NCBI GenBank assembly: GCA_965539935.1
Contig: CBETVX010000003.1
Coordinates: 1-64,000, forward strand
Reading direction: 5' to 3'
Length of the DNA stretch: 64,000 nucleotides
Source: CBETVX01 sp965539935
GTDB lineage: Bacteria; Bacillota; Clostridia; Peptostreptococcales; Caminicellaceae
This document shows positions 52,554 to 63,222 of the stretch, piece by piece. The position numbers and the translations under genes were made by a program. A model generated the notes under the pieces. The model did not search any database. It had not been told where the DNA came from and saw only the letters and a program-made list of their open reading frames with translations. Positions within the stretch are counted from its first letter, which is position 1. Each line of letters starts with the position of its first letter.

Positions 52554-53385
52554 TGGATTTGTAAGTAGAATAATTCCCTTTAGTTCAGTAGATGGTCCAG
52601 GTAATAGGACAGTTATATTTTTACAGGGATGTAATTTCAATTGTGGATATTGTCATAATCCAGAGACTATTAATTATTGTGATATGTGTGGAGCCTGTAT
52701 AGGCTCCTGTATTTATGGGGCATTATCTATGGATAAAGATGGAACCATAGTTTGGGACAAGCATTCATGTAAAGATTGTGGAGCTTGTATTTTAGCTTGT
52801 CAAAATTCAAGCAATCCAAAAGTAAAAAAAATGAGTGTAAAAGAGATTCTAAAAGTTATTGATAAAAACAAAGCCTTTATATCAGGTATAACAATATCTG
52901 GAGGAGAATGTACACTTCAATGGAACTTTGTTTTTGAAATATTTAAAAATGTAAAAGCAATGGGATTAAGTACTTACTTGGACACCAATGGATATGTAGA
53001 AAGGGAAAAGCTTATTAAGCTATTTCCCGTGATGGATAAAGTTATGTTAGATATCAAATCTTATGATAGTAAGGAACATATTAATCTTACTGGTAAAGAT
53101 AATAAAATAGTTTTAGATAATTTTGAGTTTTTGGCTAAAGAGAATAAAATTTATGAAGTTAGGACTGTAATAGTACCTGAAGTTTTAGATAATATGAGGA
53201 ATGTAGATATGATAAGCAAACTTATAGTAAATATAAATCCTAATATTAGATATAAACTAATTAAATTTAGGCCTATGGGTGTTAGGGAAGAGTTTTCCAA
53301 TAAAAAAGAGCCCTCCGATGAATTAATGGCAAAATTAAAGGAAAAGGCAATGAATAATGGATGTGCCAATGTATTAACTGTTTAA
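52546..53385 (+). CDS. yjjW: YjjW-family glycyl radical enzyme activase
   Basis: A 279-residue radical SAM protein that would put the radical on G454 of the upstream YjjI protein. The 4Fe-4S cluster for SAM is bound by C29-x3-C33-x2-C36 (QGCNFNCGYC). An inserted two-cluster ferredoxin domain has cysteines 45/48/51/55 and 75/78/81/85. SAM-binding patterns ISGGECTLQ and LDTNGY follow. The ATG lies within the last codons of yjjI, so the two are translated together. Activases of pyruvate formate-lyase lack the ferredoxin insert; this layout fits the YjjW group. Confidence 0.9.
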   Translation: MTNGFVSRIIPFSSVDGPGNRTVIFLQGCNFNCGYCHNPETINYCDMCGACIGSCIYGALSMDKDGTIVWDKHSCKDCGACILACQNSSNPKVKKMSVKEILKVIDKNKAFISGITISGGECTLQWNFVFEIFKNVKAMGLSTYLDTNGYVEREKLIKLFPVMDKVMLDIKSYDSKEHINLTGKDNKIVLDNFEFLAKENKIYEVRTVIVPEVLDNMRNVDMISKLIVNINPNIRYKLIKFRPMGVREEFSNKKEPSDELMAKLKEKAMNNGCANVLTV

Positions 53386-53397
53386 GGACACAAAAAA

Positions 53398-53416
53398 ATA
53401 ACCCGCATCGGGTTAT
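53398..53416. terminator. Hairpin behind yjjW
   Basis: ATAACCCG-CAT-CGGGTTAT, an 8-bp stem preceded by A7. On the plus strand there is no T tract, so its strength is uncertain. Confidence 0.5.
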
Positions 53417-53505
53417 GATAGAAATATTAAATGTGTTAGATATATTCATTATAAATTTTACACAATATGACAGTAAATGTCAATATTTTTTTTTAAAAAC
53501 CTTCT

Positions 53506-53514
53506 TTTGTCGAA
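53506..53514 (+). promoter_or_regulatory. Spo0A-box candidate
   Basis: TTTGTCGAA matches the 0A-box consensus TTTGTCRAA exactly, 138 bp upstream of the bofC-like gene. A 9-bp site can occur by chance. An inverted repeat ATAGTCTA/TAGACTAT (53607-53614, 53625-53632) lies in the leader. Confidence 0.4.
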
Positions 53515-53651
53515 ATTAATTTAACAATTATATATAAGAAATAAATTCCATATTTTTCTGTATAAAAAAATTCAACCTGGCTAAACTATTAAATAGCCTA
53601 CATAAAATAGTCTATATGAATTCCTAGACTATATATTCGGGAGGAATTTTA

Positions 53652-54335
53652 ATGTATTATAGAAGAAGGAAAAACAAAAAAAGGCTAATAGTTTTAGTTA
53701 GTAGTATATTAATGTTTATTGCTTTAGGATATGGATATGTTAGTAATGATAAGCCCTTAGAAAAGCCAGGTGAGTTAGGTAATAAAATCTCTGAAGAAGA
53801 TATTGTAAAGGATGAAGAAGATATTTCTGATTTAATAAATAATACTAAAGAGGTTGATAATCAAGGGATTGAAAAAGAAGGTAATGAAAAGGAAGAAGCT
53901 GAGGATAATCAAATATCCACAACTATAGTTACTGAAAATACTGAAATAGTGTTTGATACATATTATAATCAGACTGGAGAGATCAATAGAAATAGTATAA
54001 AGGTACCAACTCCTATAATTGGAATGACTTTAAGTGAATTTAGAGATTATATTGAATCAAATTATTCTGATTGGAGAATAAAAAATATTTCTACTAAATC
54101 AGTTGTTTTATATAAAGAAAAAAATTCACTTATGCCAAACACCTATCTTATAAAAAATAATGAAGGTTACATAACAATATATAAGGTAAATGATGACGGG
54201 GAAATAGAAATATTTGATGAAACCGATATATCTGTAAATAATCTTCCCAATACAGATAGAACAAAACTAAATAAAGGTATCTATGTAAAGACTCTTGAAG
54301 AAGTAGAAAGTCTGATAGAAGATTATAGTAGTTAA
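53652..54335 (+). CDS. BofC-like membrane-anchored protein
   Basis: A 227-residue protein with a basic head, one membrane segment (about 12-28), an acidic low-complexity linker (about 35-95) and a C-terminal domain (about 125-225). That domain includes MTLSEFRDYIESNYSDWRI and later ITIYKVNDDGEIEIFDET, which resembles the BofC C-terminal domain. In Bacillus, bofC sits just upstream of ruvA-ruvB-queA-tgt, and the same order is found here, which supports the call. BofC restrains a forespore signalling protease. The linker is longer than usual. A terminator separates it from ruvC. Confidence 0.65.
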   Translation: MYYRRRKNKKRLIVLVSSILMFIALGYGYVSNDKPLEKPGELGNKISEEDIVKDEEDISDLINNTKEVDNQGIEKEGNEKEEAEDNQISTTIVTENTEIVFDTYYNQTGEINRNSIKVPTPIIGMTLSEFRDYIESNYSDWRIKNISTKSVVLYKEKNSLMPNTYLIKNNEGYITIYKVNDDGEIEIFDETDISVNNLPNTDRTKLNKGIYVKTLEEVESLIEDYSS

Positions 54336-54363
54336 GATGTACATACTAGGTACATCTTTTATT
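54334..54363 (+). terminator. Terminator behind the BofC-like gene
   Basis: The stem AAGATGTAC / GTACATCTT with a 7-base loop is followed by TTATTA; it overlaps the stop codon. Confidence 0.8.
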
Positions 54364-54533
54364 ATGCTATATTATACTAGACTTTTTAAAGAATATAGTA
54401 AATAATTAAAGGGAACAGTTTGGATAGCTATAAAATACTTTGTTTAAAATAAAATATTAAAATAAATTGAAGGATAAAGGATATAAGATATCGAATATAT
54501 GTTTGTACATATAATATTATCGGAGGGAAAATA

Positions 54534-55028
54534 ATGATCATATTAGGTATCGACCCAGGAATTGCAATACTAGGCTATGGTATAGTAGAATATAAAGGTA
54601 GCTCATTTAGAGTTATTGATTACGGAGCAGTAGAGACTACTCCTGACATGATTATGCCAGATAGGTTAAGTAAAGTTTATGATGATTTAAATTCTATTAT
54701 TAATAAATATTGTCCTGATGCCGTAGCAATAGAAGAACTATTTTTCAATAAAAATGCTAAAACTGCTATAAAAGTTGGACAGGCAAGGGGAGTTGCTATT
54801 TTAGCAGCAGCTCAGAAGAATATTGAAGTATTTGAATATACACCCCTTCAAGTAAAACAGGGAGTTGTAGGATACGGTAGAGCAGAAAAAAAACAAGTAC
54901 AAATAATGGTAAAGACATTATTGAACTTAAATAAAATACCAAAACCCGATGATGTTGCTGATGCCTTGGCTGTGGCTATATGTCATGGACATAGTGGGCG
55001 TATGGGTAATTTATATAAATTATATTAG
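54534..55028 (+). CDS. ruvC: Holliday junction resolvase RuvC
   Basis: A 164-residue endonuclease that cuts Holliday junctions. Acidic active-site residues are D7 in GIDPGIA, E67 in [10 protein letters not shown] and the pair in [14 protein letters not shown] near the C-terminus. CGGAGGG supports the start. Clostridia keep ruvC upstream of ruvA and ruvB, whereas Bacillus uses RecU instead. It is followed by ruvA after about 23 bp. Confidence 0.96.
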   Translation: MIILGIDPGIAILGYGIVEYKGSSFRVIDYGAVETTPDMIMPDRLSKVYDDLNSIINKYCPDAVAIEELFFNKNAKTAIKVGQARGVAILAAAQKNIEVFEYTPLQVKQGVVGYGRAEKKQVQIMVKTLLNLNKIPKPDDVADALAVAICHGHSGRMGNLYKLY

Positions 55029-55051
55029 ATATTATCAATGGGGTGATTAAT

Positions 55052-55654
55052 TTGATAGATTTTATAAAGGGTAGTATAGAATACATAGGAGAAGACTATG
55101 TGGTTATAGAAAATGGTGCCATAGGTTATAGGGTTTATACTTCACAATATTCTATGGCAAAATTAAATGAGGATATGGATAATGTAATATTGTATACCCA
55201 GATGATAGTAAGGGAAGATGACATTAGTTTATGTGGATTTGCTTCTAGACAAGAACTAAAAATGTTTGAACTTTTAAAGACTGTTAAGGGAGTAGGAACA
55301 AAGGTTGCATTAGGAATATTATCTACAATTCCCTTTGTAGAATTGGCAAATATATTGATTTCGGCGGACGTAAATAATCTAACTAAAGCTCCTGGCATAG
55401 GCAAAAAAACAGCACAAAGGATTATATTAGAACTTAAAGATAAAGTTAATAAAAGTATTGCTATAGAAGAAGGTTCAATGGTAAAGGGGTCAAGTAATTT
55501 TATTATGTCAATGAATGCCAATGATGAAGTAATAGAAGCACTACTGACATTAGGATATGGAAAATCTGAGGCACAGGAAGTTGTAAGTAGAGTAGACTCT
55601 GATTTATCTGTAGAAGATAAGATAAAAGAAGCACTTAAACTTCTCATGAAATAG
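55052..55654 (+). CDS. ruvA: Holliday junction DNA helicase subunit RuvA
   Basis: A 200-residue protein that tetramerises on the four-way junction and loads RuvB. The OB fold is at 1-62 (start MIDFIKGSIEYIGEDYVVIE), helix-hairpin-helix motifs at about 65-140 (LLKTVKGVGTKVALGIL, LTKAPGIGKKTAQRII), and the C-terminal RuvB-binding domain at about 152-200. The frame opens with a GTG at 55043, but the TTG at 55052 follows GGGGTGAT and gives the standard N-terminus. Confidence 0.96.
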   Translation: MIDFIKGSIEYIGEDYVVIENGAIGYRVYTSQYSMAKLNEDMDNVILYTQMIVREDDISLCGFASRQELKMFELLKTVKGVGTKVALGILSTIPFVELANILISADVNNLTKAPGIGKKTAQRIILELKDKVNKSIAIEEGSMVKGSSNFIMSMNANDEVIEALLTLGYGKSEAQEVVSRVDSDLSVEDKIKEALKLLMK

Positions 55655-55672
55655 TAAGAAAGAGGGATTGTA

Positions 55673-56722
55673 ATGACAAATCATATTGAAGATAATAGAA
55701 TTATAACGCCGAATTTGAGAGAGGATGACCATGAAGTTGAAGGAAGTCTTAGACCTAAGGCGTTGGATCAATATATAGGACAAGATAAAGTGAAAAATAA
55801 GCTAAAAATATTTATAGATGCTGCTAAAATGAGAGGGGAAGCATTAGATCATGTGCTTTTATATGGGCCACCAGGATTAGGAAAAACTACTCTTTCGGGG
55901 ATAATTGCAAATGAAATGGGTGTAAATATTAGAATAACTTCTGGTCCAGCCATTGAAAGACCAGGGGATTTAGCAGCCATATTAACAAATCTTATGGAAA
56001 ATGATGTTCTTTTTATTGATGAAATACATAGATTAAGTAGAAGTGTAGAAGAAGTACTGTATCCATCTATGGAGGATTATGCACTTGACATTATTATTGG
56101 TAAAGGACCCAGTGCAAGGTCTGTGAGAATTGATTTGCCTAAGTTTACTTTAATAGGAGCAACTACCAGGGCAGGACTATTAACATCTCCTTTGAGGGAC
56201 CGATTTGGGGTAATCTGTAAATTAGATTTATATAATATTGAAGATTTAAAGACCATAGTAATGAGATCTGCTGAAATACTTAAGGTCCCTATTATACCCG
56301 AGGCAGCAGTTGAAATTGCTAAAAGAAGTAGAGGAACTCCTAGAATAGTAAACAGGATATTGAAAAGAGTAAGGGATTATGCTCAAGTAGTAGGAGATGG
56401 AGAAATCACTAAAAGTATTGCAAAAAAAGCATTAGAAATGTTGGAAATAGATGAGTTAGGACTAGATAATGTAGATAGAAAGACACTGCTTACAATAATT
56501 GAAAAGTTTGATGGAGGCCCAGTAGGGCTTGATACTTTGGCAGCTTCTACAGGGGAAGAAAAGAATACTATTGAAGATGTAATTGAACCCTTTCTTCTTC
56601 AAATTGGTTTTATGAAGAGAACGCCAAGGGGAAGGGTACTAACAAGAAAGGCCTATGAACATTTAGGAGTATCTTATAATCAAGATGATGGGGTGAGGTT
56701 ATGGGATCTATCGGAAGAATGA
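55673..56722 (+). CDS. ruvB: Holliday junction DNA helicase subunit RuvB
   Basis: A 349-residue AAA+ motor that drives branch migration with RuvA. Walker A is GPPGLGKTT (65-73), Walker B is FIDEIHRL (about 114-121), followed by sensor GATTRAGLL and a winged-helix DNA-binding end with [17 protein letters not shown] precedes the ATG. The last 22 bp overlap the DUF2905 gene. Confidence 0.97.
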   Translation: MTNHIEDNRIITPNLREDDHEVEGSLRPKALDQYIGQDKVKNKLKIFIDAAKMRGEALDHVLLYGPPGLGKTTLSGIIANEMGVNIRITSGPAIERPGDLAAILTNLMENDVLFIDEIHRLSRSVEEVLYPSMEDYALDIIIGKGPSARSVRIDLPKFTLIGATTRAGLLTSPLRDRFGVICKLDLYNIEDLKTIVMRSAEILKVPIIPEAAVEIAKRSRGTPRIVNRILKRVRDYAQVVGDGEITKSIAKKALEMLEIDELGLDNVDRKTLLTIIEKFDGGPVGLDTLAASTGEEKNTIEDVIEPFLLQIGFMKRTPRGRVLTRKAYEHLGVSYNQDDGVRLWDLSEE

Positions 56723-56913
56723 TGATGATTATGGGTATAGTACTCTTGATATCTGGATTAGTTATAACTTTAGGTGGGAAGCTTGGACTTGGACGACTAC
56801 CAGGGGATATTTTTATAAGAAGAGGAAATTTTACCTTTTACTTTCCATTGTTTACTAGTATTATAATAAGTGTAGTTTTAACAATCATAGCCAACCTTAT
56901 TTTTAGAAGATAA
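56701..56913 (+). CDS. DUF2905 small membrane protein
   Basis: A 70-residue protein with two membrane helices (about 7-29 and 48-68). The conserved DUF2905 connector [20 protein letters not shown] lies between them. It starts within the end of ruvB, in a GGGGTGAGG context, and is translated with it. The family is widespread next to ruvB/queA but has no known function. Confidence 0.9.
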   Translation: MGSIGRMMMIMGIVLLISGLVITLGGKLGLGRLPGDIFIRRGNFTFYFPLFTSIIISVVLTIIANLIFRR

Positions 56914-56925
56914 AGGAGACTCAAG

Positions 56926-58548
56926 ATGAAGAAAATATTTTTTATGTCCATGGTTATAGTTTTTGTGTTATGCCTACCTTTAAGTCAAGTATGGGGAAAT
57001 GATAAAGTATATGTACCTGAAAAAATAAAAATTGGACTTAAGTTTGAAGATAGTGCAACATCTATTGCCCATTTACACTCTGACAGTGGTTTCGAGATAG
57101 GCTGGTATGATAATAATACATATTATGTACTTTATAATCTTATGAATAATAAGGATTTAATAATAAGAAAAGATAGTTATTTTATTGAACTAGGCAATTC
57201 ATATGTTGAGGTAAATGATAATCATGGAGGAGATGTACATGGGCCTTACCATGTACAAATTGGAAAAGTATTTTCAACAAAAGAGGCTATGGAAAATGAA
57301 ATAGAAGAGTTAAAAAAAATACTTGATGTATATCCTGTATATGAAAATGGATGGAAAATTTATTCAGGGCTATTCATTTCTGAAGAAGAGGCATATCAAT
57401 ACATACAGGCCTATGGGAAAATAAATGGAGAAGAACTGCAAATCGTATATCCAAGTAACAACAGAATTCAGATTTTAGACACCAATGGTAATGTACTATT
57501 TATGTATAAAGATGATGGAGAGGATTATTACTATAGAGCCTTTTTAGAAAAGGATAGTCATGGAATAATAAATTTTGATGGAAAAAACTTTCGTGGAGAG
57601 TTTCTTATTAAGAGAAATGATGATAGGGGCTTGACAGTTATAAATTACCTTAGTCTTCAAGAATATTTATATGGAGTTCTTCCTAGAGAAATGTCAGGAG
57701 ATTGGCCTTTAGAAGCACTAAAGGCTCAAGCTGTGGCAGCTAGAAATTATGCTGTTGCTAATATGGGTAAGCATAGTGATTATGGGTTCGACTTATGCTC
57801 AACTATAGACTGTCAAGTATATGGAGGTTATGATGTAGAATCTCCAAGAAGTAACATGGCTGTTGATGAAACTATAGGAAAAGTATTAACCTATGAAGGG
57901 GAAGTTATCAGTGCCTTTTTTCATTCTAATAGTGGAGGGAGTACAGAAGATAGCGAGAATGTATGGGGTATGGCTATACCTTATATTAGAGGTGTAAAAG
58001 ATGATTTTTCATTAGAAGCCCCTAATAGTAGCTGGACTAAAATATATACTAAAGATGATATTGAAAACATTTTGATTTCAAATGGTATAGATGTTGGAGA
58101 TATTATTAATGTTTATCCTAAAGAGTATTCCAATAATGGACGAGTTATTGAGCTAAGTATTGTAGGGACAGAAGGAGAAAAAGTACTTCTAAGGGAAAAA
58201 CCAAGAGCTATATTTGGATATAATGAACTGAAAAGTATGAATTTTGAGATTGAGACTGATGCAAAGATATTTGTTAAATCAAGTGAAAATTCCACTAAAC
58301 TCTCTATCAATGGAGTCAATATTATGAGCAGTAATGGTAATACTAAAGCTAAACTCAATAGATTTAATGTCTACAATGGAGTAAGTAATAAGTCAATTAC
58401 ACTCACATCAGATAAATTTATATTTAATGGTAAAGGCTGGGGACATGGATTAGGTATGAGTCAATGGGGAGCTAAAAAAATGGCAGAGCTTGGCTACTCA
58501 TATGAAGATATATTAAAATACTATTATACAGGAACTAAATTGGAATAG
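56926..58548 (+). CDS. SpoIID/LytB-domain protein with SPOR-like region
   Basis: A 540-residue exported protein. The signal peptide is 1-24. A SPOR-like segment at about 100-170 (VQIGKVFSTKEAM, YSGLFISEEEAYQYI) may bind glycan. The SpoIID/LytB domain (about 220-540) has the core EYLYGVLPREMSGDWPLEAL, AFFHSNSGGSTED and WGHGLGMSQWGAKKM. SpoIID enzymes are lytic transglycosylases that act on denuded peptidoglycan. This one lies in the ruv-queA cluster rather than beside spoIIQ, so it is a SpoIID-like paralogue of vegetative or sporulation use. AAAGGAG supports the start. Confidence 0.9.
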   Translation: MKKIFFMSMVIVFVLCLPLSQVWGNDKVYVPEKIKIGLKFEDSATSIAHLHSDSGFEIGWYDNNTYYVLYNLMNNKDLIIRKDSYFIELGNSYVEVNDNHGGDVHGPYHVQIGKVFSTKEAMENEIEELKKILDVYPVYENGWKIYSGLFISEEEAYQYIQAYGKINGEELQIVYPSNNRIQILDTNGNVLFMYKDDGEDYYYRAFLEKDSHGIINFDGKNFRGEFLIKRNDDRGLTVINYLSLQEYLYGVLPREMSGDWPLEALKAQAVAARNYAVANMGKHSDYGFDLCSTIDCQVYGGYDVESPRSNMAVDETIGKVLTYEGEVISAFFHSNSGGSTEDSENVWGMAIPYIRGVKDDFSLEAPNSSWTKIYTKDDIENILISNGIDVGDIINVYPKEYSNNGRVIELSIVGTEGEKVLLREKPRAIFGYNELKSMNFEIETDAKIFVKSSENSTKLSINGVNIMSSNGNTKAKLNRFNVYNGVSNKSITLTSDKFIFNGKGWGHGLGMSQWGAKKMAELGYSYEDILKYYYTGTKLE

Positions 58549-58559
58549 GAGTTTTGTAA

Positions 58560-60709
<2,150 letters not shown>

Positions 60710-60790
60710 AATAAATAGAGGAAATATTATAATTCTGTTGAATAATAATATTTAATGTAACAGTTGATTTTTCTGAAGGGAGGAGAATAA

Positions 60791-61066
60791 ATGGATGTAG
60801 CTTCATTTTCACCTATTATAATGTCTTTTTTATTTTTAGGAATTTTTTAATTTCTTTTAATAAGACCACAACAAAAGAAAAATAAAGAAATTCAAGAAAT
60901 GAGAAACAATTTAGAAATTGGAGATAATGTAACAACCATAGGTGGGATTCAAGGGAAAATAACAAAAATCAAAGATGATTCATTAACACTTGAGGTAGGT
61001 GCAGATAAAGTTAGATTACAAATAGCTAGATGGGCGGTAGGAGCAAAAAATTCAAAAAATGATTAA
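60791..61066 (+). pseudogene. yajC: yajC interrupted by an in-frame stop
   Basis: From ATG 60791 (GGGAGGAG upstream) the frame codes SPIIMSFLFLGIF and then hits TAA at 60848-60850. It continues directly as FLLIRPQQKKNKEIQEMRNN, then GDNVTTIGGIQGKI, to TAA at 61064. All YajC features are there: the short membrane helix, the RPQQKK turn and the KOW-like domain. The stop replaces the tyrosine usual in the helix (FYFLLIRPQ). No restart codon lies nearby in frame. YajC is an accessory of SecDF, and secD lies 3 kb on. It is either a recent nonsense mutation or a base-call error. Confidence 0.85.
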
Positions 61067-61071
61067 AAAGT

Positions 61072-61099
61072 AAAGAGAATGGTTAGCCATTCTCTTTTT
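61072..61099 (+). terminator. Terminator behind yajC
   Basis: The perfect 11-bp stem AAAGAGAATGG / CCATTCTCTTT with loop TTAG, then TTG. Confidence 0.85.
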
Positions 61100-61164
61100 G
61101 TTCTAAAGATAGTACATCTACATATATTTTATTAAGAGTATTATTATGTGGAGGTGCTATATTT

Positions 61165-61560
61165 ATGCCATATTCTAAAGGACTTGAGAGCAATACAAAA
61201 AAAACTAGACTTATATATTTAAAGAGTATTATTAAAGCAATGATATTTGCTTTAATAGCGTTTTTGATTTTAGCTGTACTTGTTACATTCACTTCAATTT
61301 CTGAAAATATTGTATCTTTAATTACTTCAATAGTAATGGTTTTAAGCATTGCATATAGTGGATTATTAACTGCAATCAAAAAAGAGAAAAATGGTTTAGT
61401 TCAAGGATTAATTACAGGAGCAATGTATGTATTGCTTATAATTTTTTTATGTTGGGCATTAGATAGAAGCTTTTCAATGGATAAAATAGTTCTATTAAAG
61501 GCTGTCCTTGGTATAATATCAGGGGGACTAGGTGGTATGATAGGAGTAAATTTAAAATAA
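61165..61560 (+). CDS. TIGR04086-family membrane protein
   Basis: A 131-residue protein with four membrane segments after a polar N-terminus (1-22). Its size, topology and place between yajC and the SCIFF gene fit the TIGR04086 family of clostridia, a family without known function. Gly-rich ISGGLGGMIGVNLK ends the protein. TGGAGGTG supports the start. Conserved closeness to scfA/scfB suggests a role near the peptide or Sec system, but that is inference only. Confidence 0.8.
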   Translation: MPYSKGLESNTKKTRLIYLKSIIKAMIFALIAFLILAVLVTFTSISENIVSLITSIVMVLSIAYSGLLTAIKKEKNGLVQGLITGAMYVLLIIFLCWALDRSFSMDKIVLLKAVLGIISGGLGGMIGVNLK

Positions 61561-61566
61561 AAAATC

Positions 61567-61595
61567 TTTAAATAGCTAACATCATATGCTATAAT
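61567..61595 (+). promoter_or_regulatory. Promoter of scfA
   Basis: TTTAAA (61567-61572), a 17-bp spacer and TATAAT (61590-61595), with an extended -10 TGC in front. The transcript would start about 25 bp before the scfA start codon. Confidence 0.65.
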
Positions 61596-61626
61596 TTACT
61601 AGTAATAAAAATTAGGAGGTATTTAT

Positions 61627-61767
61627 ATGAAGCATATTAAGACACTAAGCTTTGGTTCATTAAAAACTACAGTAGAAAAGGCAGGTTGCGGAGAATGTCA
61701 AACTTCTTGCCAATCAGCATGTAAGACATCATGTACTGTAGCTAACCAAGAATGTGAAAATAAATAG
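61627..61767 (+). CDS. scfA: SCIFF ranthipeptide precursor (six cysteines in forty-five residues)
   Basis: A 46-residue precursor peptide. The leader MKHIKTLSFGSLKTTVEKAG is followed by six cysteines at 21, 24, 28, 32, 36 and 43 with Ser/Thr residues between them. SCIFF peptides are nearly universal in Clostridia. The radical SAM enzyme ScfB, encoded next, links cysteine sulfur to a threonine side chain (a thioether outside the alpha carbon). The end product's role is unsettled; signalling or quorum functions have been proposed. AGGAGG lies eight bases before the ATG. A hairpin separates it from scfB, which would make the peptide more abundant than the enzyme. Confidence 0.95.
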   Translation: MKHIKTLSFGSLKTTVEKAGCGECQTSCQSACKTSCTVANQECENK

Positions 61768-61778
61768 GGATACATAAT

Positions 61779-61806
61779 TAAAGGCAGCTTTTAGGCTGCT
61801 TTTTCT
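61779..61806 (+). terminator. Terminator/attenuator between scfA and scfB
   Basis: AAAGGCAGC pairs with GCTGCTTTT (one G-T) over a short loop, then TTCT. No second promoter is evident before scfB, so partial read-through is likely. Confidence 0.7.
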
Positions 61807-61839
61807 ATGATAATAAATATTTTATTAGGGAGGATAAAA

Positions 61840-63201
61840 ATGATACATAAATTTACTATAGATGATACTTATATTGTCCTAGATGTAAATAGTGGTGCTG
61901 TTCATGTTGTAGACGATATAGTTTATGATATGCTTGATCACTATCCTAGATTTGGGGAAGATGAGCTAATAAATGAATTAGGAGAAAAATATCATAAAGA
62001 TGAAATAAAAAAAGCCCTTTTAGAAATAAAGGAGTTAGAAAAGAATGATTTACTATTTTCAAAGGATGATTATATTTCAAATCTAAGTTTTAAAAATAGA
62101 AAGCCAGTAATTAAGGCTCTGTGCTTACATATAGCCCATGATTGTAATATAAGATGTAAATACTGTTTTGCATCCCAAGGAGACTTTAAAGGTGACAGAA
62201 GTCTAATGTCAGAAGAAGTTGGAAAAAAGGCTTTAGACTTTTTGATAGAAAACTCTGGCAATAGAAGAAATTTGGAAGTGGACTTTTTTGGTGGAGAACC
62301 TTTAATGAATTTTGAAGTTGTAAAGAATTTAGTTGATTATGGAAGACAAAGAGAAAAAGAAACAGGTAAGAGATTCCGATTTACAATTACTACAAACGGG
62401 GTATTGCTTGATGATGATAAAATAGCATATATAAATGAAAATATGGAAAATATAGTTCTTAGCATTGATGGAAGAAAAAAAATTAATGATAAAATGAGAT
62501 ATACTATTAATGGAGAAGGAACTTATGATATAATTTTACCTAAGTTCAAAAAAATGGTAGATGCTAGAGGAGAAAAAAGTTATTACGTTAGGGGAACATT
62601 CACGAAACATAATTTGGATTTTGCTGAAGATGTTCTTCATTTAGCTGATTTAGGATTTAAACATACATCAGTTGAGCCTGTTGTTGCAGAGCCTGGAAAA
62701 GATTATGAAATAACTTCAGAGGACTTAGATACAATCTTCAATCAATATGAAATGTTATCTAAGGAAATAATAAAGAGAGAAAAGGACGGAAGAGGCTTTA
62801 ATTTCTTTCATTTCATGATCGATTTAAACCAAGGACCATGTGTTATAAAAAGATTAGTAGGCTGTGGGGCTGGGTCTGAATATCTAGCAATTACTCCGGA
62901 AGGCGATATTTACCCTTGCCATCAATTTGTGGGTAATGAAGAATTTAACATGGGAAATGTAAATACGGGGCTAAGTGGTGAAAAACTAAATATAGATTTT
63001 GCCAATGCCCATGTATATAATAAAGATAAATGCAATGAGTGCTGGGCTAAGTTCTACTGTAGTGGTGGATGCCATGCAAATGCCTATAATTTTAATAAAG
63101 ATATAAATGTTCCCTATGAATTAGGTTGTGAGATGGAAAAGAAAAGAATAGAATGTGCAATTTATATACAGGCTAAACTAATGGATAAAGAAGAAAATTA
63201 A
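61840..63201 (+). CDS. scfB: SCIFF maturase, radical SAM/SPASM enzyme
   Basis: A 453-residue radical SAM enzyme. An N-terminal peptide-recognition domain (1-90: FTIDDTYIVLDVNSGAVHVV) binds the SCIFF leader. The SAM cluster motif is C102-x3-C106-x2-C109 (HDCNIRCKYC). The C-terminal SPASM region has further cysteines for two auxiliary clusters (GCGAGSEYLAI, YPCHQF, CNECWAKFYCSGGCHA, then a last Cys). It forms thioether links in ScfA. The frame opens at 61807, but the ATG at 61840 follows GGGAGG and matches the family start. Confidence 0.96.
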   Translation: MIHKFTIDDTYIVLDVNSGAVHVVDDIVYDMLDHYPRFGEDELINELGEKYHKDEIKKALLEIKELEKNDLLFSKDDYISNLSFKNRKPVIKALCLHIAHDCNIRCKYCFASQGDFKGDRSLMSEEVGKKALDFLIENSGNRRNLEVDFFGGEPLMNFEVVKNLVDYGRQREKETGKRFRFTITTNGVLLDDDKIAYINENMENIVLSIDGRKKINDKMRYTINGEGTYDIILPKFKKMVDARGEKSYYVRGTFTKHNLDFAEDVLHLADLGFKHTSVEPVVAEPGKDYEITSEDLDTIFNQYEMLSKEIIKREKDGRGFNFFHFMIDLNQGPCVIKRLVGCGAGSEYLAITPEGDIYPCHQFVGNEEFNMGNVNTGLSGEKLNIDFANAHVYNKDKCNECWAKFYCSGGCHANAYNFNKDINVPYELGCEMEKKRIECAIYIQAKLMDKEEN

Positions 63202-63222
63202 AAGATGATGGAGGAGAAGAAA

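Noticed and set aside
60710..60790. A riboswitch before yajC
   Set aside because: Only 80 A+T-rich bases with no conserved motif.
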